NCBI GenBank assembly: GCA_005503215.1
Contig: SCNS01000002.1
Location: 1 to 64,000 of the forward strand
Source: Sphingomonadaceae bacterium 3R27C6
GTDB taxonomy: Bacteria > Pseudomonadota > Alphaproteobacteria > Sphingomonadales > Sphingomonadaceae
DNA: 64,000 nucleotides
Reading direction: 5' to 3'
A model generated the notes under the pieces. The model made no database searches. It worked only from the letters and a program-made list of their open reading frames with translations, and was not told the DNA's origin. This document shows, piece by piece, positions 43,213 to 52,600 of this stretch. The position numbers were made by a program, and so were the translations under genes. Numbering within the stretch: the first letter of the stretch is position 1; each line of letters starts with the position of its first letter.

Positions 43213-44622
43213 ATGGCACGGCAGCGCATTTTTGCTGGAGCAAAGCTCCGCGAACTCCGCATCGCGCGGGGGGCCAAGCAGGCCGATTTTGCGGGCGGGC
43301 TCGGCATTTCCATTTCCTACCTCAGCCAGATCGAGCATGATGACCGCCCGCTCACGCCGGCGCTGCTCGACAGGCTGCAAAAGCTGTTTCCGCTGGAATG
43401 GGAAGAGGTCGCAGCGGACGCCGGCGACCGCCGCGCGGGCGCGCTTCGCGAAGCCGCCGCCGATCCGCTTTTCGCCGCATCGCCGCTCGCCCCCGAACAG
43501 CTCGAACGCGCCGCGCTGCAACAGCCACAGCTCGCCGACCAGTTCGTCGCGCTCCACGCAGCCTATCGCCGCGCGGGGCAGCGATTGCAGATCATCGACG
43601 AGGCGCTGACCGGCGGCACTGCCGAGGGTAGCCGCCTGCCGTGGGAAGAGGTGCGCGACTGGTTCCACGATGCGGGGAATTATGTCGACAGCATCGACCG
43701 CGCGGCGGAAGCGCTGGCGGGCCAGCTGCGCGTGCGCGACCCCTCGCCGCCCGTCGAAACGATCGAGCGCCGGTTGCGCGACGCGCTCGGCATTTCGATC
43801 GTTTACGGCCAGACGCAGGCGCTGCGCGATTTCGATGCGACGATGCGGCATCTGGTGATCGACCCGTCGCAGCCTGCCGAAAGCCGGCGCTTCCAGCTCG
43901 CGCACCAGCTCGCCGCACTTGCGCTCGCGAACGAGATCGCGGCGGTGGTCGAAGCATCGCCGCTGCGCACCGCGGCGGCGCGGCAACTGCTCCATGTCGG
44001 GCTTGCCAATTATGCCGCCGGCGCCGTTCTGATGCCCTATGCGCCCTTTCGCGCCAGCGCGCGCGCGGTGCGGCACGATATCGACCGGCTGCGGATGCAA
44101 TATGGGGTGAGCTTCGAACAGGCGTGCCACCGCCTTTCGACCCTCCAGCGCCCCGGTGCGCGCGGCATTCCGATGTTCTTCTGCCGCGTCGACATGGCGG
44201 GCAATATTACCAAACGGCATTCAGCCACCCGGCTTCAGTTCGCGCGCTTTGGCGGCGCGTGCCCGCTGTGGATTGTGCATGAGGCCGTGGCGATCCCTGA
44301 TCGTATTCTCTTCCAGCTAGCCGAGACGCCCGACGGCCTGCGCTATGTGTCGATGGCGAAGGGGCTGGTGAAGCCGTCGGGCAGCTATGCACGCAGTCCG
44401 CGCCGCTACGCCGTCGCGCTCGGCTGCGAGGCACAATATGCCGGCGATTTCGTCTATGCCGACGGCGTCGACGTCGCCGCGCCACAAGCCGCGACGCGGA
44501 TCGGCCTGTCGTGCCGCATCTGTCCGCGCGACGATTGCGACCAGCGCGCTTTTCCGCCGAGCGATCGCCCGATTTTGGTCGATCCGGATCGACGGGATGT
44601 TGTGCCTTACCGGATTGGGTAG
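43213..44622 (+). CDS. Short-chain fatty acyl-CoA regulator (ScfR/RamB/PrpR-like)
   Basis: A 469-residue XRE-family regulator: N-terminal helix-turn-helix ([40 protein letters not shown]), an IrrE-like central domain whose metalloprotease motif is degenerate ([15 protein letters not shown], no HExxH Glu), and a C-terminal ScfR (DUF2083) domain with [20 protein letters not shown] at 43213 has GGAG nine bases upstream. Relatives bind short-chain acyl-CoA and control propionate and acetate genes. Divergence from pccB with palindromes between strongly suggests it controls propionyl-CoA catabolism. Confidence 0.92.
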   Translation: MARQRIFAGAKLRELRIARGAKQADFAGGLGISISYLSQIEHDDRPLTPALLDRLQKLFPLEWEEVAADAGDRRAGALREAAADPLFAASPLAPEQLERAALQQPQLADQFVALHAAYRRAGQRLQIIDEALTGGTAEGSRLPWEEVRDWFHDAGNYVDSIDRAAEALAGQLRVRDPSPPVETIERRLRDALGISIVYGQTQALRDFDATMRHLVIDPSQPAESRRFQLAHQLAALALANEIAAVVEASPLRTAAARQLLHVGLANYAAGAVLMPYAPFRASARAVRHDIDRLRMQYGVSFEQACHRLSTLQRPGARGIPMFFCRVDMAGNITKRHSATRLQFARFGGACPLWIVHEAVAIPDRILFQLAETPDGLRYVSMAKGLVKPSGSYARSPRRYAVALGCEAQYAGDFVYADGVDVAAPQAATRIGLSCRICPRDDCDQRAFPPSDRPILVDPDRRDVVPYRIG

Positions 44623-44630
44623 CCTATTCT

Positions 44631-44725
44631 CCCCTCCCGCTTGCGGGAGGGGTCGGGGGAGGGCCTGTTATGTCGTGGACGTCCGAGACATGCCCTCCCC
44701 TAGCCCCTCCCATAAATGGGAGGGG
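44631..44725. repeat. Gene-less inverted repeat element between convergent genes
   Basis: Order of parts: hairpin block CCCCTCCCGCTTGCGGGAGG..., G-rich block TCGGGGGAGGGC, a 27-bp core containing GGACGTCC, inverted GCCCTCCCCTA, and an inverted hairpin block (44704-44725, perfect 10-bp stem CCCCTCCCAT-AA-ATGGGAGGGG). This matches the part order of the DUF559 cassette but without a gene. It lies between the ScfR-gene stop and the end of the reductase gene. Confidence 0.85.
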
Positions 44726-44730
44726 GATTG

Positions 44731-45747
44731 TCAGACCTTCACGATCCCGCGCTCGATCAGGCTGTGCGCCGTCGCGAGGATCGCCTCCTCGGGCGGGCGG
44801 ATCGTCCAGCCGAGCATCTTCATCGCATGGCTGCTGTCGCCGCCGCGAACGTTACCGAGTTCGGCGACGAGCTGTTTCAGCTCGGGCCGGACGAGCGCGA
44901 GCAGCTTGAGCAGCCAGTCGGGCATCTTCCGCGCTGGCACTTTCCGTGCTTGCTCACCAAGGTTCGCGCGGAGCAGGTTGGCAACATCGATCATCTTCAG
45001 GAACGGCGCCGAGCAGACGTATCGTTCATCGTTAACGCCCGGCGCGGTCAGCGCGCGATAATGGAGATCCGCGACGTCGCGGACGTCGATGATCCCGAAA
45101 CCGATGTCGGGGCACATCGGCACCTTGCCCTCGAGCAATTGCTTCACCAGCTCGATCGAGGTCGAAAGGTCGTCAGACAGCAACGGCCCGAACACCGCGG
45201 CGGGATTGACCGAGGCGAACTCCATGCCGCCGCCCTCGGCCCGCACCCAGTCGCGCGCGGCGCGCTCGGCGACGGTCTTCGAGCGTGGATAGGGCATGAC
45301 CTCGGGATTATCGAGATTGGTCCAGTCGGCCTCGCTATAGATGTCGCGGCCCTTGCCATGGCCATAAGCGATCGCCGCCATCGACGAGGTCAGAACGAAC
45401 CGCCTAACGCCTGCCGCCTTGGCGAAGCGTAAAGCACGCAGTGCGCCTTCACGCGCCGGGACGACCAGCTCGTCGGCATGCTTCGGCACATCGAGCGGAA
45501 AGGGCGACGCGACATGCGCGACATGGCTGCATCCCGCCATCGCCTCCGCCCAGCCGGCGTCGTTTTCGAGATCGGCGGCGAAGAAGCGCAGCCTCGCGTT
45601 GTCGACGCCGAGCCAGCCGCGCACCTCGGCTTCGCGTTTCAGGCTGCGGATGGTCGTGTGGACGGCCCAGCCATTGTCGATGAGCTGCCGGATCAGGAAG
45701 CCCGCGATATAGCCGCTGCCCCCGGTGACCAATGCCGTTCCCGTCAT
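44731..45747 (-). CDS. NAD(P)-dependent extended SDR (dihydroflavonol reductase-like aldehyde reductase)
   Basis: A 338-residue extended SDR with the N-terminal VTGGSGYIAGFLIRQL nucleotide-binding motif and the catalytic YPRSK (Tyr and Lys) region in NPEVMPYPRSKTVAERAA, plus Ser in VLTSSMAAIAYG. The group (dihydroflavonol-4-reductase/aldehyde reductase-like) reduces ketones or aldehydes with NADPH. GGAGGGG precedes the ATG. Substrate unknown; 39 bp separate it from the glutathione reductase stop. Confidence 0.88.
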   Translation of the reverse strand: MTGTALVTGGSGYIAGFLIRQLIDNGWAVHTTIRSLKREAEVRGWLGVDNARLRFFAADLENDAGWAEAMAGCSHVAHVASPFPLDVPKHADELVVPAREGALRALRFAKAAGVRRFVLTSSMAAIAYGHGKGRDIYSEADWTNLDNPEVMPYPRSKTVAERAARDWVRAEGGGMEFASVNPAAVFGPLLSDDLSTSIELVKQLLEGKVPMCPDIGFGIIDVRDVADLHYRALTAPGVNDERYVCSAPFLKMIDVANLLRANLGEQARKVPARKMPDWLLKLLALVRPELKQLVAELGNVRGGDSSHAMKMLGWTIRPPEEAILATAHSLIERGIVKV

Positions 45748-45786
45748 GCGCCCCTCCTCGCTCGTTGAGCAAGGAGGGTAACAGGA

Positions 45787-47133
45787 TTATTTCAGCAGCA
45801 CCAATTCCTCGGCCATGCTCGGGTGCAGCGCAACGGTGGCGTCGAAATCGGCCTTGGTCAGCCCCGCCTTCACCGCGATCGCCGCCGCCTGAAGGATCTC
45901 CGGCGCGTCGGGGCCGATCATGTGCAGCCCGACGACCTGGTCGGTCGCCGCGTTGACGATCATCTTGTAGAGCGCACGCTCGTTGCGGCCCGCGAGGACA
46001 TTCTTCATCGCGCGGAAGTCGCTCGTGTAGACGCGGATCGAGCCGAGCTTGTTGCGCGCCTCGGCCTCGGTCATCCCGATCGCGCCGATCGGCGGATGGC
46101 TGAACACCGCGCTCGGGACATTGGCATAGTCGACGACCGTCGGCTTGCCGCCGAAAACGCTGTCGGCAAACGCCTGCCCCTCGCGGATCGCGACCGGAGT
46201 GAGCTGGATGCGGTTCGTGACGTCGCCGACCGCATAGATGCTCGGCACCGACGATTGGTTCGTCTCGTCGACCTTGATCGCACCATCCTTGTCGAGTTCG
46301 ACGCCGATCTCTTCGAGGCCGAGGCCCTTGGTGTTCGGAACGCGCCCCGCGGCGACGAGTACCGCGTCGGCGTGGATCGGATCGCTATTCTCCAGATGGA
46401 CCGTCAGCGAGCCGTCGTCGTTCTTCTCGATCGACTGGAAGGGCGCGTTGAACTTGAACTCGATTCCCTTGGTCATCGAAATCTGGAGCAGCCGGTCGCG
46501 GATCTGCTCGTCATAGCCGCGCAGGATCGTGTCGCCGCGGTTGACGATCGTCACCTTGCTGCCGAATTCGTTGAAGATGCCGGCGAATTCATTGGCGATA
46601 TAGCCGCCGCCCGCGATCACGACGCGCTTCGGCAGCGTTTCGAGGTGGAAGACCTCGTTCGAGGTGATCGCATGTTCGCTGCCCGGGAATTCGGGGACGT
46701 GCGGCCAGCCGCCGGTCGCGATCAGGATGCGTTCGGCGCTGATTTCCTGCCCGTCGGCGAGCCGCACCTTTTGCGGGCCGATGACGGTCGCGCGCGTCTT
46801 GAACAGCGTGACCTTGTGATTGTCGAGCGTCTGGCCATAGAGGCCCTCGAGCCGGTCGACCTCGGCGAGCACATTGTCTCGGAGGCGGTTCCAGTCGAAC
46901 TTGCAGTCGGGGACGTCCCAGCCGAACTGGCGCGCGTCCTTCAGATCCTCGGCGAAATGCGCGCCGTAAACGAGCAGCTTCTTGGGCACGCAGCCGCGGA
47001 TGACGCAGGTGCCGCCGACGCGATACTCCTCCGCCAGCGCGACGCGCGCGCCGTGCGATGCGGCGATGCGCGAGGCGCGAACCCCGCCCGACCCGGCGCC
47101 GATGACAAACAGGTCGTAATCAAACTCGCTCAT
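45787..47133 (-). CDS. gor: Glutathione-disulfide reductase
   Basis: A 448-residue FAD disulfide reductase: IGAGSGGVRASRIAAS fold, redox pair Cys43/Cys48 in GGTCVIRGCVPKK (the TCVxRGCVPKK form is typical of glutathione reductase, not lipoyl dehydrogenase), NAD(P) domain VIAGGGYIANEFAGIF, and C-terminal His-Glu in VALHPSMAEE. It keeps the cytoplasmic glutathione pool reduced with NADPH. Confidence 0.95.
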   Translation of the reverse strand: MSEFDYDLFVIGAGSGGVRASRIAASHGARVALAEEYRVGGTCVIRGCVPKKLLVYGAHFAEDLKDARQFGWDVPDCKFDWNRLRDNVLAEVDRLEGLYGQTLDNHKVTLFKTRATVIGPQKVRLADGQEISAERILIATGGWPHVPEFPGSEHAITSNEVFHLETLPKRVVIAGGGYIANEFAGIFNEFGSKVTIVNRGDTILRGYDEQIRDRLLQISMTKGIEFKFNAPFQSIEKNDDGSLTVHLENSDPIHADAVLVAAGRVPNTKGLGLEEIGVELDKDGAIKVDETNQSSVPSIYAVGDVTNRIQLTPVAIREGQAFADSVFGGKPTVVDYANVPSAVFSHPPIGAIGMTEAEARNKLGSIRVYTSDFRAMKNVLAGRNERALYKMIVNAATDQVVGLHMIGPDAPEILQAAAIAVKAGLTKADFDATVALHPSMAEELVLLK

Positions 47134-47242
47134 TCAAAACCCCTGATCTTATGGTCGCGTGCAGTTCGCGTCGGCGGCCTATGTGGTTACCCCCGCCCAC
47201 GATGCCAATCGAATTTTGCGGTCACAGTGATGGAGCGGAGGG

Positions 47243-48751
47243 CTATTCGCCGAGCGCGGCTTTCATCAGCGCCTGCGTCGCTGCGTCGAATTCGACCGTG
47301 CCCTCGGCAAGCCCCTTCGCCATTTCCTTGCCCAGTTCGACCCCGAACTGGTCGAACGGGTTGATGCCGAGCAGCACGGCATTTGCGAACACGCGATGTT
47401 CGTAAAAGGCGATCAGCGCGCCGAGGCTGCGCGGCGTGACCTGATCGAGCAGGATCGTCGTCGACGGACGATCGCCCGGATAATTGCGCGCGCCATCCTC
47501 GCTGGCGCGCCCGGTCATCAACGCCGCGCCCTGCGCGATGCAGTTCGCGACGAGCGTTTCGTGATGCGCATCGTCGAGCAGGTGATCGGGCTCGCGCGCG
47601 ACGACGAATTCGACCGGGGTTAGGTGCGTGCCCTGATGCAGCAGCTGGAACACCGCATGCTGCGCGTCGGTGCCGACGCCGCCCCAGGTGATCGGTGCGC
47701 TGTTGCGGCCGACCGGCTGGCCTTCGAGGGTGACCGATTTGCCGTTCGATTCCATTTCGAGCTGTTGCAGATAATCGGGAAGCAGCCGCAGCCGCTCGTC
47801 ATAGGCAAAGACCGCGCGCGTCTGGCAGCCGAGCCGGTTCACATAGATCTGGTCGGCGAAGGCGGCGAGCAGGCAGATATTGTCGGCGCCGTCGGCGAGC
47901 CGGAAATGGCGGTCCATCTCGGCGGCGCCTTCGAGCAGGTCGGCAAAAGCGTCCCAGCCGAGCGCGAGCGCCGCGGGAAAGCCAATCGACGACCAGAGCG
48001 AATAGCGTCCGCCGACGCTTTCGTTGAACGGCAGGATGCGCGTCTCGTCGATGCCCCACTCGATTGCGCGCTCGGGCTTCGCGGTCAGCGCGATGAAGCG
48101 GCCGAGCGGATCGGCGACCCCGGCTTCTTCGAGCCAGAGCAGCGCCGAATTCGCGTTGAGCAGGGTTTCGGTCGTGGTGAAGGTTTTCGAGGCGACCGCG
48201 ACCAAAGTATGTTCGGGGCTGAACCGGGCGAAGGCTTCGTCGAGCGCGGCGCCGTCGACGTTCGACACCACCGCGACGTCATAGCGGTCGCTGTGGCGGC
48301 CGAGCGCGTCGATGAGCAGGTCGGGACCGAGCGCCGATCCGCCGATGCCGATGTGGAGCAGGTGCCGGATCTCGCCGAACGCACCCGCCTCGATCGCGTC
48401 GATCATCATCCGCATCCGCTGGTGCAACGCCTGCGCGGCGTGGACCGAATCCGGCGCGCCGTCGCCGCGTTCGGCGCTATGCTCGGCGGCGCGGTCTTCG
48501 GTCGGGTTGGCGATGCCGCCCGAGAAGAGCGTCTTCCGGCGCCCATCGAAATCCTGCACCTCGGCGAGCCCCGACAGGATCGCGACCGACGCGCCGTCAA
48601 GATGCGTCTTGGCGAAATCAAAGCGGATGTCGGCGACGCTGCGTACCAGCACTTGCAGCCGCGCTTCGGGATCTGCGGCGACAAGATCGGTGAGTTTCCT
48701 CGGCTGCCAGTCGGCGAGAGCTTGCCATGAGTGATCGGCTGTCGTCATCAT
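47243..48751 (-). CDS. pgi: Glucose-6-phosphate isomerase
   Basis: A 502-residue phosphoglucose isomerase. Motifs: LHIGIGGSALGPDLLIDAL, VASKTFTTTETLLNA, SVGGRYSLWSSIGFPAAL (the PGI signature 1 region), TWGGVGTDAQHAVFQLLHQGT (with the catalytic His) and the C-terminal NPFDQFGVELGKEMA with the catalytic Lys. Two successive ATGs begin at 48751; both are near GGA and only one residue apart. It interconverts glucose-6-phosphate and fructose-6-phosphate; sphingomonads usually use the Entner-Doudoroff route. Confidence 0.96.
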   Translation of the reverse strand: MMTTADHSWQALADWQPRKLTDLVAADPEARLQVLVRSVADIRFDFAKTHLDGASVAILSGLAEVQDFDGRRKTLFSGGIANPTEDRAAEHSAERGDGAPDSVHAAQALHQRMRMMIDAIEAGAFGEIRHLLHIGIGGSALGPDLLIDALGRHSDRYDVAVVSNVDGAALDEAFARFSPEHTLVAVASKTFTTTETLLNANSALLWLEEAGVADPLGRFIALTAKPERAIEWGIDETRILPFNESVGGRYSLWSSIGFPAALALGWDAFADLLEGAAEMDRHFRLADGADNICLLAAFADQIYVNRLGCQTRAVFAYDERLRLLPDYLQQLEMESNGKSVTLEGQPVGRNSAPITWGGVGTDAQHAVFQLLHQGTHLTPVEFVVAREPDHLLDDAHHETLVANCIAQGAALMTGRASEDGARNYPGDRPSTTILLDQVTPRSLGALIAFYEHRVFANAVLLGINPFDQFGVELGKEMAKGLAEGTVEFDAATQALMKAALGE

Positions 48752-48773
48752 TCTTCTTTCCAGTTTTCCGTTC

Positions 48774-48845
48774 GTGTCGAGCGAAGTCGAGACACCCCGA
48801 AGGCATGCGTTGCCCGATGGGCATCTCGACTCCGCTCGATGCGAG
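48774..48845. repeat. Intergenic repeat with dyad symmetry between pgi and lepB
   Basis: GTGTCGAGCGAAGTCGAGAC and, further on, GCATCTCGACTCCGCTCGAT form related GTCGAGCG-type dyads typical of a short repeat scattered through many sphingomonad genomes. It is in the divergent pgi/lepB gap, so it lies within or next to both promoters. Confidence 0.6.
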
Positions 48846-48939
48846 CGGGTTTGTTTGGGCGTTTTCATAGGCCCGCCACCACCCGCGCGCCAGTGTCGTC
48901 CACCGATATTTGCTTGACGTGGCAACCTATTCATCGCCA

Positions 48940-49842
48940 ATGCGCGACATGACCAATGCCAGCTTTACCGCCGATGTGACGCCCCCGACCGGACCCGCGC
49001 CGTCGTCCCCGACCCCGGCGCCGGTGTCCGCCAAGGAAGAGGCGGTCGACACCGTCCGTTTCCTCGCGCTGCTCGCGATCGCGGTGCTGATTTTCCGCAG
49101 CTTTTTCCTGTCGCCGTTCAACATCCCGTCGGAATCGATGCAGCCGCGGCTGCTGATCGGCGACTATCTGCTCGTCAACAAGATGGCCTATGGCTATTCG
49201 AAATACAGCCTGCCGTTCAGCGCGCCGCTGATCCCGGGCCGAATTTTCGCGCGCACCCCCGAACGCGGCGATGTCGTCGTGTTCAAGGCGCCGCCGGTTG
49301 CCGACAATGATTATATCAAGCGCGTCATCGGCGTGCCCGGCGACAGCGTTCAGGTGAAAGAGGGCATCGTCTGGCTGAATGGCAAGCCGCTGAAGCGCGA
49401 AGCCATCGCCGATTTCGTGATCCCGGTGACGCCGAACATGGTCGAGGCCTCGCGCATGACGGGCACCCTCCCCTGCTATTCGCCGGAGTTCGAAGAGATC
49501 GCCGCCGACGGCCAGCGCCAGTGCCGGTACAAGCAGTTTCGCGAGACGCTGCCGAGCGGCAAAAGCTATAACATCCTCGACATCACGACGATCCCCGAGG
49601 ACAATACCCCGCTCGTCGTCGTGCCTGCGGGCCACCTGTTCCTGATGGGCGACAACCGCGACCGCAGCGCCGACAGCCGTTTCCCCGCGATGGAAAATCA
49701 GGGCATCGGCCTCGTTCCCGAGGAAAATCTGGTCGGCCACGCGCTGGTCGGCATGTTCTCGACCGACGGATCGGCGAGCTGGATCAACCCGATCAGCTGG
49801 TTCACCGCCGCGCGCTGGGGCCGCATCGGGGACGGTTTTTGA
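48940..49842 (+). CDS. lepB: Signal peptidase I
   Basis: A 300-residue enzyme: polar Pro/Thr-rich N-terminus, one transmembrane helix (about 40-57, [20 protein letters not shown]), then the catalytic box with Ser66 in [11 protein letters not shown], Lys127 in [13 protein letters not shown], and box [19 protein letters not shown]. Start ATG at 48940 is preferred by the length of the N-tail; ATG at 48949 is possible, and no strong ribosome-binding site is seen. It cleaves signal peptides at the outer face of the inner membrane. First gene of lepB-rnc-era. Confidence 0.95.
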   Translation: MRDMTNASFTADVTPPTGPAPSSPTPAPVSAKEEAVDTVRFLALLAIAVLIFRSFFLSPFNIPSESMQPRLLIGDYLLVNKMAYGYSKYSLPFSAPLIPGRIFARTPERGDVVVFKAPPVADNDYIKRVIGVPGDSVQVKEGIVWLNGKPLKREAIADFVIPVTPNMVEASRMTGTLPCYSPEFEEIAADGQRQCRYKQFRETLPSGKSYNILDITTIPEDNTPLVVVPAGHLFLMGDNRDRSADSRFPAMENQGIGLVPEENLVGHALVGMFSTDGSASWINPISWFTAARWGRIGDGF

Positions 49843-50519
49843 ACGATCCGCTAAACACCGGGGCGCTGGCCGAGATCATCGGCTGCACCCCGGACGACCC
49901 GGCGCTCTATGATCTGGCGCTGACGCACGGCAGCACCGGGCGTGCCGATTATCAGCGGCTCGAATTCCTCGGCGACCGCGTGCTCGGGCTCGTCATCGCC
50001 TCCGAACTCTACACGCGCTTTCCCTCGGCGAGCGAGGGCGAGATGTCGTCGCGCCTGCACGTGCTGGCGTCGGGCGCGACCTGCGCCGCGATCGCGCAGC
50101 GGCTCAACCTGACCGCGCTCGTCCGCTTTGGCGCCCAGGCGCGCAACGATGGCGGACGGTATAGCGACAATATCGCCGCCGACGCGATCGAGGCGCTGAT
50201 CGGCGCGCTGTACCTCGACCAGGGCGCCGACGCCGCGCGCCGCTTCATCCTGGCGCATTGGGGTGAGATGATCGACGGCCAGCAGGCGGCGCCGAAACAC
50301 CCAAAGGCGGCGCTGCAGGAATGGGCGCTGGCGCGCAAACGCCGCCCGCCCGAATATGAAATCATCGCGCGCGAAGGCCCCGACCATGCGCCGCGCTTCC
50401 GCATCGCGGTCAGTATCGGCAAGCTTGCGCGTGCCGAGGCCGAAGGCGCATCAAAACAGGCGGCCGAAAAGGCCGCGGCGGCGGCGCTGCTCGCCGAACT
50501 CGAAGGAATGAAGTTATGA
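49839..50519 (+). CDS. rnc: Ribonuclease III
   Basis: A 226-residue RNase III with the signature [20 protein letters not shown] (metal Glu and Asp) at about residues 40-59, a second metal site [15 protein letters not shown], and a C-terminal dsRNA-binding domain ([32 protein letters not shown]). The start is a TTG overlapping the lepB stop by 4 bp with GGGGAC upstream; this is unusual but no better start exists. It processes rRNA precursors and structured mRNAs. Confidence 0.94.
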   Translation: MNDPLNTGALAEIIGCTPDDPALYDLALTHGSTGRADYQRLEFLGDRVLGLVIASELYTRFPSASEGEMSSRLHVLASGATCAAIAQRLNLTALVRFGAQARNDGGRYSDNIAADAIEALIGALYLDQGADAARRFILAHWGEMIDGQQAAPKHPKAALQEWALARKRRPPEYEIIAREGPDHAPRFRIAVSIGKLARAEAEGASKQAAEKAAAAALLAELEGMKL

Positions 50520-51409
50520 CCCACCGTTGCGGATTTGTCGCCGTCGTCGGCGCGCCCAACGCGGGCAAATCGACCATCGTCAACGCGCTCGTCGGCCAGA
50601 AGGTCGCGATCGTCAGCCCGAAGGCGCAGACGACCCGCACGCGGTTGATGGGTGTCGCGATGGACGGCGAAACGCAGATCGTGTTGATCGATACGCCGGG
50701 CATCTTCGCCCCCACCCGCCGGCTCGACCGCGCGATGGTCGCCGCCGCATGGAACAGCCTCGATCAGGCCGAGGCGATCCTCGTGATGATTGACGCCGCG
50801 GCGAAGCTCGGCGAGCGCGCCGAGCGCGTGTTGCAAGGGATCGAGGGGCGGCCCGAGAAGAAGTTCCTCGTCCTCAACAAGGTCGACCTGACCAAGAAGG
50901 ACAAACTGCTGACCATCGCGACGCAGCTCAACGAGCGCGTCGCATTCGACGAGACTTTCTTCATTTCGGCGAGCACCGGCGACGGGGTTCCCGAACTCAA
51001 GGCGGTGCTGGCGGCGCTGATGCCCGAGGGGCCGTGGCATTTCCCCGAGGACGAGGTCAGCGACGCGCCCGAACGGATGCTCGCCGCCGAAATCACGCGC
51101 GAGCAGCTCTATCGCCAGCTCCACGAGGAACTGCCCTATCAGTCGACCGTCGAGACCGAGAAATTCACGACGCGCCCCGACGGCAGCGCCGAAATTCACC
51201 AGCAGATCCTCGTCGCGCGCGACAACCAGCGCGCGATCATCCTCGGCCACAAGGGCGAGCGGATCAAGGAGATCGGTAGCAAGTCGCGCGCCGAGCTGAC
51301 TGAGCTGCTCGGCCGCAAGGTCCACCTGTTCCTGCATGTGAAGGTCAAGGCGAACTGGGACGAGGACCGCGGCGTCTATCGCGATATGGGGCTTGATTGG
51401 GTCGATTGA
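50516..51409 (+). CDS. era: GTPase Era
   Basis: A 297-residue GTPase: G1 GAPNAGKS (12-19), G2 region [12 protein letters not shown]3 DTPGIF, G4 NKVD, then a C-terminal KH domain with [24 protein letters not shown]. The ATG overlaps the rnc stop (ATGA). Era binds the 3' end of 16S rRNA during 30S assembly. The lepB-rnc-era order is the usual one. Confidence 0.97.
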   Translation: MTHRCGFVAVVGAPNAGKSTIVNALVGQKVAIVSPKAQTTRTRLMGVAMDGETQIVLIDTPGIFAPTRRLDRAMVAAAWNSLDQAEAILVMIDAAAKLGERAERVLQGIEGRPEKKFLVLNKVDLTKKDKLLTIATQLNERVAFDETFFISASTGDGVPELKAVLAALMPEGPWHFPEDEVSDAPERMLAAEITREQLYRQLHEELPYQSTVETEKFTTRPDGSAEIHQQILVARDNQRAIILGHKGERIKEIGSKSRAELTELLGRKVHLFLHVKVKANWDEDRGVYRDMGLDWVD

Positions 51410-51416
51410 CCCCTGG

Positions 51417-52544
51417 TCAGATCCGCCCGCAGTCATCCGGCGCGGCACTCCCTTCGAACCGCGCCTCGATCCACGCCAGCGTCTCGCCCGCGCGATCGCC
51501 GCGCGCGCCGTCGACGTGGCTGCCGCCCGGAATCTCGATCCAGCGCACCGGCGTCCTGTGCTTGCACACCGCTTTTGCGAATTTGCGTGTCACCGCGGGC
51601 GCGACGAGCGTGTCCTTAGTTCCCTGCGCGATCAGGATCGGTCCGGGAACGCTCGCCGGATCGACGCTGTTCGCGCGCATCGTTGCGGCGAACGGTTCGA
51701 TCCGCGTAAAATCTTTCTTCTTGATCGTCTGCTTGACCGACAGGATGCCGAGGAGGGTTCCAAGCTTGGGCTTCTTGCCGAGCTCGAGACAATTATTCTC
51801 GGCCAGCCGCCGGATGACGCCCTGATTGCCTTTGTCGAAGTCATTCAGGGAATAGCCAAACCGCCGAGACCAGCTGTACAATGTCAACGACAACAGGAAA
51901 GCGCGCGCATTGGCGTCGCTCGCTTCGCGCATGTTGGCACCCAGGTCGGTCGGCGGAGCCGCCGCGGCCGTGCCGACCAGCGTCAGGTCGGCGGCGTAGG
52001 ACCGGGCAACCGCCGCGGTCCACAACGCCGCATGCCCACCCTGCGATTCGCCCCACACGGCAAAGCGTCCACCCGCTGCCGCATCAGGGATCATCCGCGC
52101 CGCGCGTACCGCGTCGAGCACCGAATAGGCGGTATCGCGGCCGACCAGATAGGGGTGCGGCATCGGCGAACCAAGCCCCGGATAGTCGGGCGCGACGACG
52201 ACATAGCCCCGCGCAATCATCTGGTCGATCGCGGGAGCGGCGGCGTAGCTGGCGGGGGTCGCGGACGGCGCGCATTTTTCGGCGACGCCCGTCGTGCCGT
52301 GCGCCCAGGCGATGACGCGGCGCGGCTGCGCCGGCACGGACACGCGCGGGGCGATGACCATGCCGGTCGCCTCCTGCCGCAACCCATCCTGGTTGCTCGT
52401 CCAGTATCGCACCCGCCACGCCTGTGCGCCCGCTGGCGCCTCGGCGAGCGGCTCGACCGACGACAATGTTCCGGCCTGTTGCGCCGCGGCAGGTCGCGCG
52501 ATCGTTATCAAAGCAAAGAACAATGAAGCAATCACAAGGCGCAT
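51417..52544 (-). CDS. Secreted alpha/beta hydrolase (secretory lipase family), tandem copy 1
   Basis: A 375-residue protein with a signal peptide (MRLVIASLFFALITIARPAA, cleavage after AAQ). The alpha/beta-hydrolase core has RVIAWAHGTTGVAEKCAPS (oxyanion region), the nucleophile elbow FAVWGESQGGHAALWTA, the acid in GTKDTLVAPA and the His in GGSHVDGARG. GGGAGGTGA precedes the ATG. The family contains secreted lipases, and triacylglycerol or ester hydrolysis is likely. The gene downstream (52601) is a close paralogue on the same strand. Confidence 0.88.
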   Translation of the reverse strand: MRLVIASLFFALITIARPAAAQQAGTLSSVEPLAEAPAGAQAWRVRYWTSNQDGLRQEATGMVIAPRVSVPAQPRRVIAWAHGTTGVAEKCAPSATPASYAAAPAIDQMIARGYVVVAPDYPGLGSPMPHPYLVGRDTAYSVLDAVRAARMIPDAAAGGRFAVWGESQGGHAALWTAAVARSYAADLTLVGTAAAAPPTDLGANMREASDANARAFLLSLTLYSWSRRFGYSLNDFDKGNQGVIRRLAENNCLELGKKPKLGTLLGILSVKQTIKKKDFTRIEPFAATMRANSVDPASVPGPILIAQGTKDTLVAPAVTRKFAKAVCKHRTPVRWIEIPGGSHVDGARGDRAGETLAWIEARFEGSAAPDDCGRI

Positions 52545-52600
52545 GGCGTCACCTCCCGTCCCGTCCTAACATGCTCGTATAGCGGCAGCAAAGAGGGCGG

